A DNA stretch of 64,000 nucleotides. It comes from Symbiodinium sp. CCMP2592. Its lineage: Eukaryota > Sar > Dinophyceae > Suessiales > Symbiodiniaceae. The notes below the pieces were generated by a model that made no database searches, had not been told where the DNA came from, and was given only the letters and a program-made list of their open reading frames with translations. The stretch is taken from NCBI GenBank assembly GCA_905221615.1, contig CAJNDT010000009.1, positions 62,001 through 126,000 of the forward strand, written 5' to 3'. A program made the translations under genes and the position numbers. Of this stretch, positions 22,379 to 34,198 are shown in pieces; the stretch's first letter is position 1; every line of letters begins with the position of its first letter.

Positions 22379-23848
22379 GATGCGCGGAGCATGTCTTGCA
22401 CAAAGAAACTTGTACATACTCTCTCTCACCCTCTCAGTGTCTGCCCCTTGATGACATCGTCAGTGTCTATGGTGTTGTAGATGACACGACCCTACAAATC
22501 GGTGGCAACAATTTTTGGTGGAAGTGGAGCTCCGCTGCTCTGCAGAGTCGTCCATGCAGAGCTCTTGCCCAGTTGTGCCCATAGTTTGGTGCTTGGGCAC
22601 CCGCATTGCTGCCATCACCGTGTAACAGTGACCACAGGGCAAACACGAGACCCCAAACCGCAAACCCGATTGCAGAGAAAGTGGAAGCGGGCTCGCATCC
22701 GTTGCTTGCACAGAGATGTGGCACTGAAATGAATGCTCCGGGCATGGGCAGAAGCATGCAGGCTGGCGGCACTCCAGAATTCATGCAGAAGTTCCTCTCC
22801 GACATGCAGGTGTCCTGCGAGTGGTGGTCTCAGTTCACATTTTGCATGGCAGCGTCTCCCAAATTAGCGTGAGTCAAGACCTCAATGAGACCTGGAGGCA
22901 CGCCAGGCAGGAAGCCTCCAGAGGCTTGCGGACCTGGGGCGATGAGCTCCGGGAAGAAACGCCGGGGCCCGGCCTTTCGACCGGAGCGAAAGTAGAGAGT
23001 CAGAGACGCGAAGAGACGCGAAGAGGAGCGGTCCGAGGCTCCTGGGATTGGGGGAGAAGCTCTTCCTGGAGCTCACGGAGAGGGCTCTTGCCGAGCTCGC
23101 GAAGTCCACGCGGGACGCGCACGAAGCGCATCCCAGAAGCATCCTAGCCGCCTGTCCGTGACCAGCTCCGAAGAGTTCAGTTTTTCGCTAAGGACCGTAC
23201 AGACCTGGAAGGACTTTGGCAGAAAAAGGGCAATTCATGAGCAGCGCTGGTGACCTAACAGTCCTAAGTCCTGGAGCCTTGCGCGATCTTCCTAGTGTCG
23301 TTGTGTGGCACGGCTGGAGGCCTGAATCCGCGCTTGGCCGACGCCAACAAAGAGACTGAACTTCAAGAATTGGTCGAAGCAGAAGCACAACGTCATGCAG
23401 ATGCTTTGCAGACCTGCAAAGAGGACAGCTGCGGCAGTCTTGCTTCTTCTGATTTGCACTTTTTGGTTGTTTGAAGAAACACCGCGTTGACGGTTTAGGA
23501 CCGGGAAAGGATGGCTGCGTCACTCCGGACCGCATGCGATCATTTCGTAGGCGGGGCAGCTGTGACTCGTCCGTCGATATGCTTTCAGAAATCCTGCGAC
23601 CACCCGGCACATTCCTGTAGACTGTAGATTCAGACTCAGAGACCATCCAAGCGCAAGTCAGGCCGAACTGCATCCTAATCGCAGTGCCTACGTATGTGCG
23701 AGTCGCGTGTCGGGTGGGACAGGCCGTCTGAGCAACATCGCTGAAGTGTCCATTCGACTTCTGGACCTCCTGCCGCTCCACAGTCACTTCGGGGCCTTGC
23801 CAGGAGACGAGAAGGTGAGAGGGCAGCGTAGGCAGGCGTAGACTCTCT
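22379..23848. other. no supported gene
   Basis: No exon with clear coding character is seen. A frame at 22821-23147 (+) is Arg/Glu-rich (WGDELREETPGPG) and might be an exon. GGCTAGGGT-like words are repeated at about 23860-23895 at the right edge. Confidence 0.3.
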
Positions 23849-23930
23849 GTGCATCTACGGGCTAGGGCCGCTAGGGTGGCTAGGGTGGCTAGGGGGGAGG
23901 GGATATCGGATTGCCTCTGCAAGGTGGAGC

Positions 23931-24540
23931 CTCCGCGCATGTCCATCAAACGCCGGCTGCGGCGCCTGAATGCCGAGGACGAGAAGGTCCCAGAGGCTCC
24001 GAACCCGAAAGCAGCGGCCAAGGGCAAAGCGGAGCCGAAGGCCGCGGCGGTTCCCGAGGAAAAGCCCAGTGGCCTCCCAGAGAGAAAGTGGATTGGCCTT
24101 CCCAAGTACGAGCTGCGGGCCTTGCTTTGTGGCGGTGGCTGGCCAGCAGACCCAGTTCTCATGGAGGAGGAGACAATCGACGAGCAGAAGGTGCAAGAGC
24201 TCACAGAATCGCTGAGTTCCTTTCGGTCGCTTCTTGCCCGCAAAATGAGCTTCCGCCAGACGTGTGCCTACAGTGCACCAACTCTTCGGAATCTGAGGCC
24301 GGTTCACCGAAGCATCGTGGATGGTGGTGGCCTCAGCTCGTGACGGCAGTGTCATGATGTTGGCGTGTCGTCTTTGATTGAGGCCGACTTCAGTTCTATG
24401 AGCGCTACAAGAAGCAGTTTGCAGCAGAGGTTTCCCGGTGGAATGCAGAGATGTCGGCAAGAGAAGCCAAAGAAGAGGCACGCCAGCTTGCTTTGGCACA
24501 GCAGCCGAGTTTGCAGCGCGCTTTCTGCAGGCCGGAGAAA
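23931..24540 (+). CDS. unidentified charged and coiled-coil gene
   Basis: The first exon codes PPRMSIKRRLRRLNAEDEK, a Lys/Ala/Pro-rich linker (PNPKAAAKGKAEPKAAAVPE), ERKWIGLPKYELRALL and EETIDEQKVQELTESLSSFR (to about 24245). A further exon after a CTTCAG acceptor (about 24390) codes FYERYKKQFAAEVSRWNAEM and SAREAKEEARQLALAQ, a strong coiled coil. The 351-codon antisense frame here is Ser/Ala-rich shadow. It could be a separate axonemal-type protein; no family is certain. Confidence 0.4.
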
Positions 24541-25160
24541 AGAACTGGCAGTCCATGATTCGGCAACTGCGGGGCGAGTGAGAATCAGCCACGATTCTTC
24601 TGGCTCCGCACACTGTGCTGCACGCAGTGACTCCTGAATACAGGAGATGCGTCAAGCGTGACAGGGCAGACATTGTGTCACACAGGTCTCACCATGTACA
24701 GAGAGCAAGAAGGGCAATGTTCAGTTATGTTCACGCCGTGCCCTCAAGGGCCCGTGGAAAGCCATTGCTCGGATGCATGAAAAGCTTTTCTTTTTCTGCT
24801 TGCTTTGGCTCTGGAGTCTTGCGTAGCTTGGAGCGATCATGGAGGGGTGTAGCAGCATGTAGCAGCGTGGCTCGATGCTCGCAGCATCCCAGGATGGAAA
24901 GTTGAAAGCTGCCCAGGCTTGTCAACCCAGGAGCAATTGCTAACCACCAGCTGTCTGACGCAGCTGTAGCTATGCATAGCAGCTTCGGCAGCTCACCAAC
25001 GTTCCAAGAAAGCAGACTTGCAGACCTGCAGACCGGAGGCTATCCTAACACTGCCATGCTTCGAAAATCGTGGCTCCTGGCCATCGGTGGCCTTGTTGGC
25101 GTGACTGGAAGCTACATTGCTCCGAGATACCAGATCTTGGATGCCAAGGCCAGAGTTCAG

Positions 25161-26470
25161 GCTTCCGCTCGACTGCTCCGATTGCCCGAAAGAGGCTGAC
25201 ATCCGAGACCTCGACGTGGGAGACCTCGATGACATGGAGGCGTTTCAGGGCACAGCGCGCTCTCTGAAGACTGCCGGGGATGGGCTGAAGCGTTGATGCA
25301 GGTCTGCGTGTTCCAAGTATAGAGGGCTTGTCAAGTTTGTCGGAATGAGATCACACGGAATTGTCTTCGTGCAGGTGGACGTCCCCAAGCCCTTCGTGGA
25401 GCATGTTAAGGAAGTGCGAGAACAAAGGAACAAACCGAAGATTGACTTCAATTCTGAGGACGACCTTCGCCCGTCCTTGTTGGGGCTAAATGCCACCATG
25501 GCTTGTGTGCTTGCTTGAAGCAGGACTTCAAGCGAGACCCGGCGTCCTTCATGACATCAGGAAGCAGTGGTGTCAGCATGGCCTTTGTGCAATTGGACGT
25601 GAAGTGGGTGCCCTGCCTGTACTGATGAGTAGACGAGTAGATGTTGGCTGCAAGAGTCCAGAAGTTTCCGAGGCCATGGAGCATGGCAAGCACGAGACCA
25701 CGAGCCTTGCTAGAAGCTGGACGAGCCTTCTGGAGAATGGAGGATGCCGGGCCGGGCACACTTTTTCGAAGCTCTGCCTAGGGTTTCCCAGTAATGCACC
25801 TTCGTGCAGAAACTGTGTCATCATATACTCGCACAGGAGGATCACAAGGAACACGCTGTGCAAACTTCTGAGAGCAAACACAGCGGTCTAGCCGATTGGG
25901 CGAGGACTTCCTAGCAAAACTACCCGCAAGTTCCCCTCGAGTAGGTGCGTCGCCGGAAAGCTAGCAGCTAGATGCAGCCGGCAGGAGTAGAGGCCTGAAG
26001 CCTCTCGCTCGGAAATGCTGCACGTGCCAAGTGCCGCCAGCACCCTGCAACTGGGCACCCAGCACGGCAGCCAGCCTTCGAAATCGAGCACGTAGCTGCC
26101 ATGAAACCGCTCGTAGCTGTCGTAGCTTCAGTCAAGTTTCACATCCAGCAGTTGGTGGAGTCCAGCGACTCAGCAGGAGTTTCGGCGCAGATCTACGACA
26201 CAGATCCGGGCTCCATCTTGATCGTGTGGCCCTGGCATTCTGATTCGGCAGTTTTTTCCAAGTGTAGAATAGAAACAGATGTGCCAGGAACAAGATCCCA
26301 GCCCAGAACATCAAGATCAAAGAGTTCGTGCTCTCCCAGCCCCACGTGGACTACTACGCTCCTCGGCGGCTCGCCGCTCCTCCGCTCCGCTTTCTTTTCT
26401 CTGCTTTCTTTTCTCTTCTCGAGGAGTTGAACCAGAAACGCTTCTATCCGGACGGGCGGATCTCACCGCG
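25161..26470 (+). CDS. MESD-like ER chaperone
   Basis: Exon pieces line up in order with the MESD (LRP chaperone) family. 25161-25239 codes DCPKEADIRDLDVGDLDDME (compare the family's DIRDYNDADMARL). 25375-about 25470 codes EVREQRNKPKIDFNSEDDL. 25524-25598 codes DFKRDPASFMTSGSSGVSMA and FVQLD, like the MMFVTV strand. About 26132-26240 codes VKFHIQQLVESSDSAGVSAQ and GSILIVW. 26288-about 26370 codes NIKIKEFVLSQPHVDYY (compare EIKDFLVGQ). About 26427 onward codes LNQKRFYPDGRI (compare EGQVYPGK). One small exon in the domain middle (25.6-26.13 kb) is not located. The hydrophobic segment SWLLAIGGLVGVTGSYIA at about 25070 may be the signal sequence. MESD acts in the ER on beta-propeller/EGF receptors. 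Recognition is by eye. Confidence 0.55.
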
Positions 26471-26869
26471 CCTCGGAAGAGAGAGAGAGAGAGAGGCCGC
26501 TAGCCGCCAGCCGAAGCCTCAAGCCTCACACTGTCAGAGGCTCGTCTCTGACGACGAGAGGAGGGAAAGGATGGCCAGGAGCCCGAGATGCCCCGAGTGC
26601 GCAAGGCAGCGCAAAGCACGGCCTTGAAGTCTTTGAGGCGACGATTCCGGGTCGTCTCGGAGCTGACAAGCCGAAGCCCGTGTACAAGCCTTCCGAGCCC
26701 AAAACAGGTGGGCCAAGTCGATGCACAGAGCAGAGAGACACCTGGAATGGCCAGGCAAAGGAAGGCTCTGAGCCGGGCTGACATACCGAGCTCTAGCCGG
26801 CAACTCCGCTGTAAAGATCGAGAGTTGCACTTTTGAGCCTTGCTGCATGCTGCGTAGCACCTTCCTGTA

Positions 26870-27909
26870 TTGGCTTTCTGCAGTCTCGGCTCAAAGATTG
26901 AAAATGGATGTGGAAAGCACCAGCGCCCTCAAGGCGGGAAGGGGAAAGCCCAAGGCAGAAACGGCCAGGGCCGGGGCCTCGCCTTTGCGCCGCAGGCGCG
27001 GGTGGCGGAGTTGGAGGCGCGGCTTCGGGAGCTGGAGGAGCTCCAAAGCTCCTCAGAGCTCCTGGAGCTCCGCGCCCTCGTGGAAGCCCAGGAGGCGCCG
27101 AACGCAGAGAGACCCGCATGGCGCCGCCACACGTCCCGGAACGCACTCTTCCTCCTCATCTCAGAGAGGCGGCTTTGGAGGACCAGCGCCGCATCATCGA
27201 GAGCCAGAGTGCGGACCCCAAGGGCCCAAATGTCACCCGGGCACTTTCACTTGGGTAACCGGCCGGGCTCAGGTGCTCTCATCGAAGATCTGAGCTCCCA
27301 CTTGAATGCCACCAGTTCGTTGGACGGTCAGGACTGGCTGAGAGCGGCTCTGCAAACGGTTTCAGACGTGGCATCGCTGCAGGCCTCAAGCACCGCAGCC
27401 AATGCGTCTGCAGCTATTCCGCCGAGTTCGAAAGAGCTGGCGCCAAGCCCGAGCAGCCCCGACCCCCAAGGCCACTGTGTTGTTGTATGCTTTTGTATGA
27501 TAGCCCTTTCCGAGATTCTGTGGCAGGTCCGGGTCCAGCAGGTCCATCCAAGCGCCGGAGCGGCAGTGGCTATGGACGTGGGACAATGAGTGCTCCAGGC
27601 CTTCGAAAGCCTGTAAGTGCATCCTCTGGGGGTGCTGGCGCTCCCGGAGGAAGGGAGAAAGTCGGCGAAAATCGCTCGGGAAAGGAGAATCAGAAGCGCT
27701 TCGGCTGCTCCTCTGGTAGCATCAGCTCTGCCAGCAGTGGCGGCCTGGTTCGAGGGCCATCCCCTCGAACGACGCCTCGAAGTGCGAGCACAGGAACGGC
27801 TTCTCGTGATGCGAGGCGTTCCGCCAACACCGCGAACTCGCAGGGAGCCCCCAACGTCTCGTCTGTAGGGCTGCCTCCCTCGCTCCCGCTGCTGCGGCAA
27901 GAGGCCTAG
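26870..27909 (+). CDS. hypothetical gene with Leu/Glu helix
   Basis: The frame codes ARVAELEARLRELEELQSSS and LLELRALVEAQEAPNAE. A helix in a second frame (EAALEDQRRIIESQSADPKG) requires a splice. Then come EDLSSHLNATSSLDGQDWLR and a Ser/Pro tail (SSKELAPSPSSPDPQ). A later segment reads SKRRSGSGYGRGTMSAPGLR, RNA-binding-protein-like. It may be one gene with the Trp-rich exon downstream. No confident family. Confidence 0.3.
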
Positions 27910-29241
27910 CATTGCCCATAGCCAGCACATGCAGAACTACAGTAACTTCACCTAAACTTTCAGGACCTAAACCCGAAGATGTCTCAAGTGTGTTTTGCGT
28001 TGTAACATTAGTGGTGCTGGTGCATCGGAGGTTTCACCGAGAGCATCCAAAACGCGATTGCTCGTGCGCATGTCAAACACTTCAGGAGTCAGCAGGCATC
28101 TTGAGAGCCTCGCAGTAGAAGCGTCACGGATGGTCAAGGGTTTCGTGGCAGCGAGCGTGATGCCGTTTGTTTCTTGGCTCTTAAGGCCCTCTGTACTCAT
28201 GCCTCAACAAGAGGTTGGCATCAACGACAGCAGAACTCAGCCGTCACCCACGCACGTGTCAACAAGCGAAGCCACCTTAGCGCTGAGATGGCGAGCTCAG
28301 AGGCACTTCAGGGCCTCGGGTTGCTTTGGCATGTCCCCTTAATTTTCTCTGCCCTCCCTTGTGCGTGGTTGTACTGCCCGTGCCAGGCCTAGACACAGCG
28401 GAGAGGGAGAGGACTTCGGTGCGTCGGTTGTTTTTGCAGCGAATGCTGAAATTTCTTTTGATGGTAGCCAGGTGCCTGAGCGGGAGCCTCTTGGTGTTTT
28501 TCAACAGTGTGACTGACTGATTGTATCAGTGTGGGACCTCGAATGAGTCAGACATAATTATGGCGGATTCATATGAACGACTCTTTGAAGAATGCACTGG
28601 GCGTCCTAAGTGTTAGGACCTGATAACAAGCCCCTTGAGCAAAGTATAGCAAAGCAGTGGATTTTACTCATGGGGTCTGCGTTACTGCAAGAGAGGAGGG
28701 GCTGTCGAAAGCCTCGCGACAACGTCAAAGTACAGGATGTGCCGACATGCTCCGTCCGACACGATATGCCCTGTGCCGTCCATGTGCCTCTCTGGCCAAA
28801 GCAAGGCATCAACTTGCTCAACGAAGTCGTTGGTTCTGATAGCAGTCGTTCCTGCAAGAGTTGTTGGTAGCTCCTCAGAGCTGGAGCCAGGACGTCATTG
28901 ACTGGTGTGGCCAGGATACGCAAGCAGTGACATGACACAGGCACGGTCAGAGACGGGTGCTCGTGCGATCCGTGTGGGTCTGCGGCTCCTGAGGCTAGCA
29001 AGGGCGCTTGGAAAGGCCGGGCTAAGCGAAGCGCAGCCTGGAGCGAAGCTCCTGCAGCTCTGGAGGATCCTCGCCCTCCTGGGCCACACCTTCAAGGCGC
29101 CAAGGATCTGCCACAAGAAGCCCATTGCAGGTGCTGTGATGCAGGCCCGAGCTGACAAGCTTCACTTCTTGTGCTTCGGATGGCCGACAAAGGAGAGTTG
29201 CTGAGGCCGGCGACACTACAGTAGGCACAGTGCTCTGCGAG
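27910..29241. other. no supported gene
   Basis: Frames are short and without domain signals. One helical frame at 28905-29204 (+) is Leu/Ala/Arg-rich and may be an exon. Nothing else stands out. Confidence 0.3.
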
Positions 29242-29608
29242 ATGCATAATCGAGAGCTCCAGGTATCGTCCGGTGCCAGTGCTGGTGCTGAGCTACTTCG
29301 GATGCTCAAGGTGCACAGACGGGATGGGTTAACTGGCAGTGCGATGGCCAGCTTGCCTGTAGACTCAAACTGCTCGGCAGGGAAATGACTTCGACGGCAC
29401 GGCAGCTGCGCGGGCTGCTCCTGTTCCACCTGCACAGAGACACGACCAGGGCTACAACGAGTACGACTCGAACTGGAGCTGGCAGGGCTGGCAGGGCTGG
29501 CAGGGCTGGCAGGACTGGCAGGACTGGCGGGAGTGGACCGAATGGGAAGATCCGTGGAACGAGGCCAGATGTCCAGAACGAGAAGAGGCAAAAAGAGCAC
29601 GAGCCTAA
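29242..29608 (+). CDS. short protein with Trp-rich repeat tail
   Basis: The ATG at 29242 starts MHNRELQVSSGASAGAELLR and ends in MLK at 29310. A 70-bp GT-AG intron (29311-29380) joins phase 0 to GNDFDGTAAARAAP. After QGYNEYDSNWSW the chain runs QGWQGWQGWQDWQDW, then REWTEWEDPW, and ends in a basic KRARA before TAA at 29606-29608: 98 residues in all. The repeat is a degenerate GGCAGGGCTG decamer-type run. The ATG exon could also be an internal exon of a longer gene. A Trp-rich tail suggests a protein-protein contact surface; function unknown. Confidence 0.5.
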
Positions 29609-31541
29609 TCATGTAATCAAACGTTAACCAAGTTGACCACGCTTGGCGCGGTAGCCATGCAGATCCCACAAAAGCTGAAAACGGCGAGCTTTATGCCACA
29701 TGAGACATGGCGATCGCGGCATCCTTTCCCGTGATTTTCTTGTTCCGCGGTGATGACATTTTGTAGGACAAGGAAGCTGTTTGATTTCAGTCTAGCGTGA
29801 GCTTCTGTCGGATGGGGAGGTGGGTTCCGGAGGCTTCGGCCGTAGTCATGACGACTTGGCCCTCGGTGTCACTGTCAGTGCAAGAAGGCTAATGCAGACT
29901 GTAGGCTGTAGCTGCAAGATCAGTTGAGACAACGGTAACTGACAGTGGCTCGGACCATGAAAAACCGAAGACTCGCAGGAATCCGGGAATTCGAAGCTTT
30001 GAGCACAAGCTTCAAGATTGTTTTGCAGGGTGCCACCACCAGCAATCGGTGTCACAGAAGCCACCGTACCCGGATAAGTGATATGCAGCTTTTGTACCAA
30101 CGGTTCCGTCGCCACAGGAGATGCCTAGAGCAGAGGAAGACAGATGTATGGAAAGTGAAGAGAAGGAGCTGAGTGAAGACGGAGCAGATGACCTGAGAGT
30201 TGGTCTGACAGGTTGCGGAACGGCCATGGGATTTCGATTCAGAGCGGCACAGCCTGGGAGGCCAAGACCAGGGCCAAGGGGTGGCAAAGGTAACGGATCC
30301 GGCGCTATTTGATTCAGCTTTCTTATGCGCAGCTCGTCCTCATTTGCGCGAAGCTGCGTGGTCACGTAGGGACTAGTGCACCCAGCACCGGCAGGGCCTT
30401 TCAGAAAGAGTTTCAGTACTGTTTCTCGGCATGGTTGTGCATCGCTGAGGAGTCTGTCGTCGTGCTGTGCTGCACTGGAACGACCTGCCACGATTCACGC
30501 TGCTACTCAGCTGCAGGTTACGAGCCGCGGCGACCTCCAGAGCGCAGCAGTGGTCGGGACTATGACGCTTTCGGCTTCGACGAGGCCGGGTTGGACCTCA
30601 CTTCTCAAGCAAAGGCCAACAGCCTTGCTGACAGGCACAGCCAGAGTTTACATCTTTGGCACATGCCTTGGTCGACGAGTCATGGTTTCTTCTTGGTGCT
30701 TGTGTTTATCACTCAGCGTTCTCCGTCACATAATCTGCGGTTTCCCGGAAGGCAGACATTGCGAATCGCACGAAGCTATTCGCGGAGACTTCAAAGCAAA
30801 GCGAAATGCAGGATGTGCGCCACTCAGCTTTTCGCAAACATACCTCGGGCTTCTGGGATTGGGTCGTCCAGCAGGGCATCGTGCGGGGTAAAACGATGCA
30901 AGACGCCTGAATATACGGTCAACCCTAGAAACGTGGAGTCACGTGTGGCGCCACGTTTCATGCCTGGCCAGGGTCTCGCTACTTCGGGTTTCGTGTTGCC
31001 GGGCTTGCTTGTTCTCAGAGTTTCAGCAGCAAGAGCACACCACAGTAAGTCGCGCAGAAGGCGCAGGCAGAGGGCCATTATGTTCCATGCATCTGCAAGC
31101 ATTGGGAGGATTGAGTTTGGATGGCGATCCGCCTGACATCTCCATGACTGAGGCGAGGTCCTGGCCTGCATCGACTTCGCTGATGCCGGTCCCAAGACAT
31201 TCCAGCTACGAGAACGCCTTCAGCGGCGTTGGCTTCGCTGAACAGTGCCAGTCCACGTGGGAGGCAGGGAGCGTTCAACGTCACCACCCGAGCATCCAAT
31301 CACCCTCCTTTCTACCCACATCCGCTCCTCCTCGACCCCAGTGACAGCGCCCCTGCAGAATCCCGGCACGAGCGGGGCTGTTTCATCTATGCAAACATAG
31401 ATCTGCGTCTGTGGATCCTCCTCCGGCTGCCATTTTTGCTTTCAGGCTGTACTACACTGCCTTGGCTTGCTATGCTTGTTGTCTTTATTTGGGCTTTGCA
31501 GTAGCGGTAAAGCCCCGCGCACACCGATCTTCTGAAAGCAG
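29609..31541. other. spacer with weak exon candidates
   Basis: Possible exons are 30065-30312 (+), with EEDRCMESEEKELSEDGADD and a Pro/Gly/Arg tail, and 30512-30650 (+), with RRPPERSSGRDYDAFGFDEA. Neither has a recognised family or a confirmed splice partner. The antisense frames at 30012-30491 and 29846-30115 are treated as shadows. Confidence 0.25.
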
Positions 31542-32003
31542 ATGTCGACCGAGCAGCCGCCGGCAGGTGGCGGTGCCGAAGCTCCTGCCGTGCGCGAGAA
31601 GCTCGCTTCCGTTGCGCCGGAGGGGATGGCCACGATCACGTTCCTGATCACCCTCAACATCCAGCCAGGCGCCGACCCTGCCAAGATCCGCGAGATTCTC
31701 CCGCGCCTGGCCGCGGGCGTGGCGGCAAAGCCCGGCGCGCAGTTCTACCAATCGTACCAAAAGCGCCCCGACCAAATCGAGTTCATCGAGACGTTCCAAG
31801 ACTCGGCCGCGGCCCTTTACCACCTGCAGAACCAGGACATGGACCTCGTCTCGCAGTGGTACTCCCAAATTGCGCTGGAGAGCATCGCCATCGTCGGCCC
31901 CGCGTCCGACGCGCTGCGGGCGGAGCTCGCCAAGTACCCCATGACGAACGAGCCGCTGTACATGGATGGGCTGAGCGGCTTCCCGCCGCAGCTGACGACG
32001 TGA
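31542..32003 (+). CDS. ABM-like (antibiotic biosynthesis monooxygenase fold) protein
   Basis: A complete 153-residue ATG-to-TGA frame with no intron. After a Pro/Gly/Ala-rich start, residues about 29-115 show the dimeric alpha-beta barrel pattern: ATITFLITLNIQPGADPAKI, then QFYQSYQKRPDQIEFIETFQ, and DSAAALYHLQNQDMDLVSQW. This is the strand-helix-strand order and the 'E.F.s..A...H' placement of ABM domains, which are often heme-degrading or quinol monooxygenases or of unknown function. Codons are strongly G/C-ending. No targeting peptide is visible, so it is probably cytosolic. Intronless structure in an intron-dense region suggests retrocopy origin or recent acquisition. Confidence 0.6.
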   Translation: MSTEQPPAGGGAEAPAVREKLASVAPEGMATITFLITLNIQPGADPAKIREILPRLAAGVAAKPGAQFYQSYQKRPDQIEFIETFQDSAAALYHLQNQDMDLVSQWYSQIALESIAIVGPASDALRAELAKYPMTNEPLYMDGLSGFPPQLTT

Positions 32004-33615
32004 AGTTGGCCGCGCACTTCTCGGTCGCTCTCTATGGTCCCCGTCGGCACGCGGTGGCTGCAGACGAACCTGCAGGAGGGGCGTCTCCGCCCAACAAGGA
32101 GCTCGCCGGACACAGCGCAGCGGCACGGGCCACGGACAGAGAGAGAGCCACGACAACACCAGCCTGCAGAAAGAGTTGCACTCGCCGCGGAAGCTTCTTG
32201 AAATGCGGAGGCAGGATGTGCCCTGCTGTGATCCTTGAGCAGGAGAAATGTCCTGGCATGCCTTCAACGACGATGGTGTTGCCTGCGCAGGCCCTCTGAG
32301 GGTTTTTGAGTTTTCTTGTCCCTCTTCCACGGCAGATACACGTAGAAAAACATCCTGGGTCTTGGCGGCTGATGTTAAGTTGTGCTCTACCAGTGGATCG
32401 ATCCAACATCCGAATCCTTGCCAGACACCTTCATCACTGAAGCATGTTGGCCTTTCGGGAGGAGGGCCAACAGTCTGTGCGTTTACTGCCAACTGACGGA
32501 AGCACGGCGGGGGTCCCGGTTTGAAAGAAGGCTCATGCTGAACGTGAGACCAGTAATTTGAGGTCCCTGCGATGCCTGCGGGCGCAACGTCCTGAGTCGT
32601 CGCGGCGAGTGCATAGAGCTGTGGCTCGAGTGAATCGCAGCACTGTATCAGCAGGAGTCGCTGCCGTCAAATTCCGGACTCGATCCTCGGGCTTACTCAC
32701 GTGGCTTCAGCAAGCCAGGACCTTGTTTCTCCAAGGGGTGCCATACTAGTAGCCGGCAGCGATGAGAAGCATGGGGGCAAAGCAAGCCACAGTGCTGGGA
32801 AACTCCTGTGAGGTGGTTCGGTCCCAATGCAGTGTCACCGCCAGAAAGCGCTTTCATCACGAGTACCGGTGTTCATGAGGCAGCCACGTGTCATGTTCAC
32901 CCGGGTGGCTGTGTCATGTTATGTTTGCGCGAGTTTGTCGAAGGCTGGCTTCTCCACGGATGCCGGAAGTGGTGTGGAGTCCAGTGAGGAGGAGGTGCAG
33001 AAGTGAGAAGATGTTGTGTACAAAGTCTCCCCTCGGCGGCACAAAGATGCTGCCAAGAGAAACCCCCCCTTTGAGTTTCCCAAGTATCTGCTAGCGGCTG
33101 CTAGCCTTCTAGCCTTGCGGATTCCTTTGTACATAGTCCACAAAAAGGCCTCAGCTCCACAGCTCCAGCCTTGAGCTGAGCTGAGGCGTGAAGCGCTTTT
33201 TAGCCCCTTTGAATTCAGGGCTCCGGCTTTTTCTTTTTTTAAATGCGGCGCTTCGCAGTCGCAGTCCGTGAAAAGACTGGGCACGGCTTCCGCCGTCCGG
33301 CGGCTCATGCGATATGTGTGAAGGCTTGGGCCTCTGTCAGCGTGATCGTCGCTTTGGCTCAGCTGCCAAATAGAGTGCGGTGAGGTGGTGACAGGACAAA
33401 GGGGACAAAGGCATGGAGTTCAGTGGGCCTATCTTTGCACTCCAGGTTGACTCTCCCCTTGTTATGCTTAAGTTTTAGTGCAGCTGCGCGCGAGCGGAGG
33501 AATAAGCAGGCAACCGTCTGGGAAGCTCAGCGTCGACAACGTTCAGCATCAGAGCCGCGGGGCCGACTCATTCTTCATGCCAGTTATGGTGATGTAGCCT
33601 CCTTGATTCCATGCC
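32004..33615. other. no supported gene
   Basis: Open frames here are short and lack domain signals. The stretch 33100-33240 is A/T-rich with runs of T. I see nothing further in it. Confidence 0.3.
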
Positions 33616-34198
33616 ATGGACGACGATGCCGATGCGGCTCTCGAGAAGTTTTTCGAGGAGGCGCGAGACGTGTGCCTCGCCGCCTGAGCGCCCGCGCGTT
33701 TCGGGGTTTTCTCTCCTCTGCGAGGACGCTCTGTTGGAGGCCCTGCAGGATGCTCCCGATGTGGAAGCCCAAGCGGCGGCCTTCAAGGAGCCGCAGCGGC
33801 CGGCATCTTCTGGGCCCTCAGAAAAAGGGGTCCTTTTTGCGGCTCGCAGGCCCGTTCATCTCGCTCAACCTCGGCCCGAGCTGAGAGGCAGGGTGGGATC
33901 TTTCTCGCTCCGCCGGCCGTCACGGTGCCTCCGCTGTACACTTCCAGGAGTGAAGGCTCTGAAAGCCAAGCGGGCTGTCAGATGCGAGCGGCTGCGCAGG
34001 CACACGCACAGCTGCAGCTCTGCGAATCCAATCTCCGCTTCCTCCAGCGCATGAGAGTTTTGTGATGTCTTCGTTCCCGAATTGGCGGAGCCGCGAGTGG
34101 TGCTTCAAGTCCTTACGCCTTTGTACATGCGAAGACGCTTCTGCCTCTGCGTCCGCAACAAAGGGTGCGAGCGGTTGAGGCGGAGCTCGCAAAGCTGG
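33616..34198 (+). CDS. small acidic helical hypothetical gene
   Basis: The ATG at 33616 gives MDDDADAALEKFFEEARDVC then LAA-TGA, which looks like a first exon running into an intron. In another frame, about 33715-33820 codes EDALLEALQDAPDVEAQAA and FKEPQRPASSGPSEKG. About 33978-34050 codes QMRAAAQAHAQLQLCESNLR with FLQRM. Together they suggest a short acidic, mostly helical protein. No family recognised. Confidence 0.3.

Noticed and set aside
23188-24243. 351-codon minus-strand frame
   Set aside because: It is opposite the better + strand exon with Lys/Glu/Ala coding bias and has no domain; treated as shadow.
29022-29669. Minus-strand Pro/Ala/Ser repeat frame (PASPASPASP)
   Set aside because: Complement of the Trp-repeat exon, whose + strand reading has a clean splice and stop.
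31442-31541. Spliced-leader relic upstream of the ABM-like gene
   Set aside because: TTTGGGCTTTGCAG is only loosely similar to the dinoflagellate leader 3' end; not enough to call.
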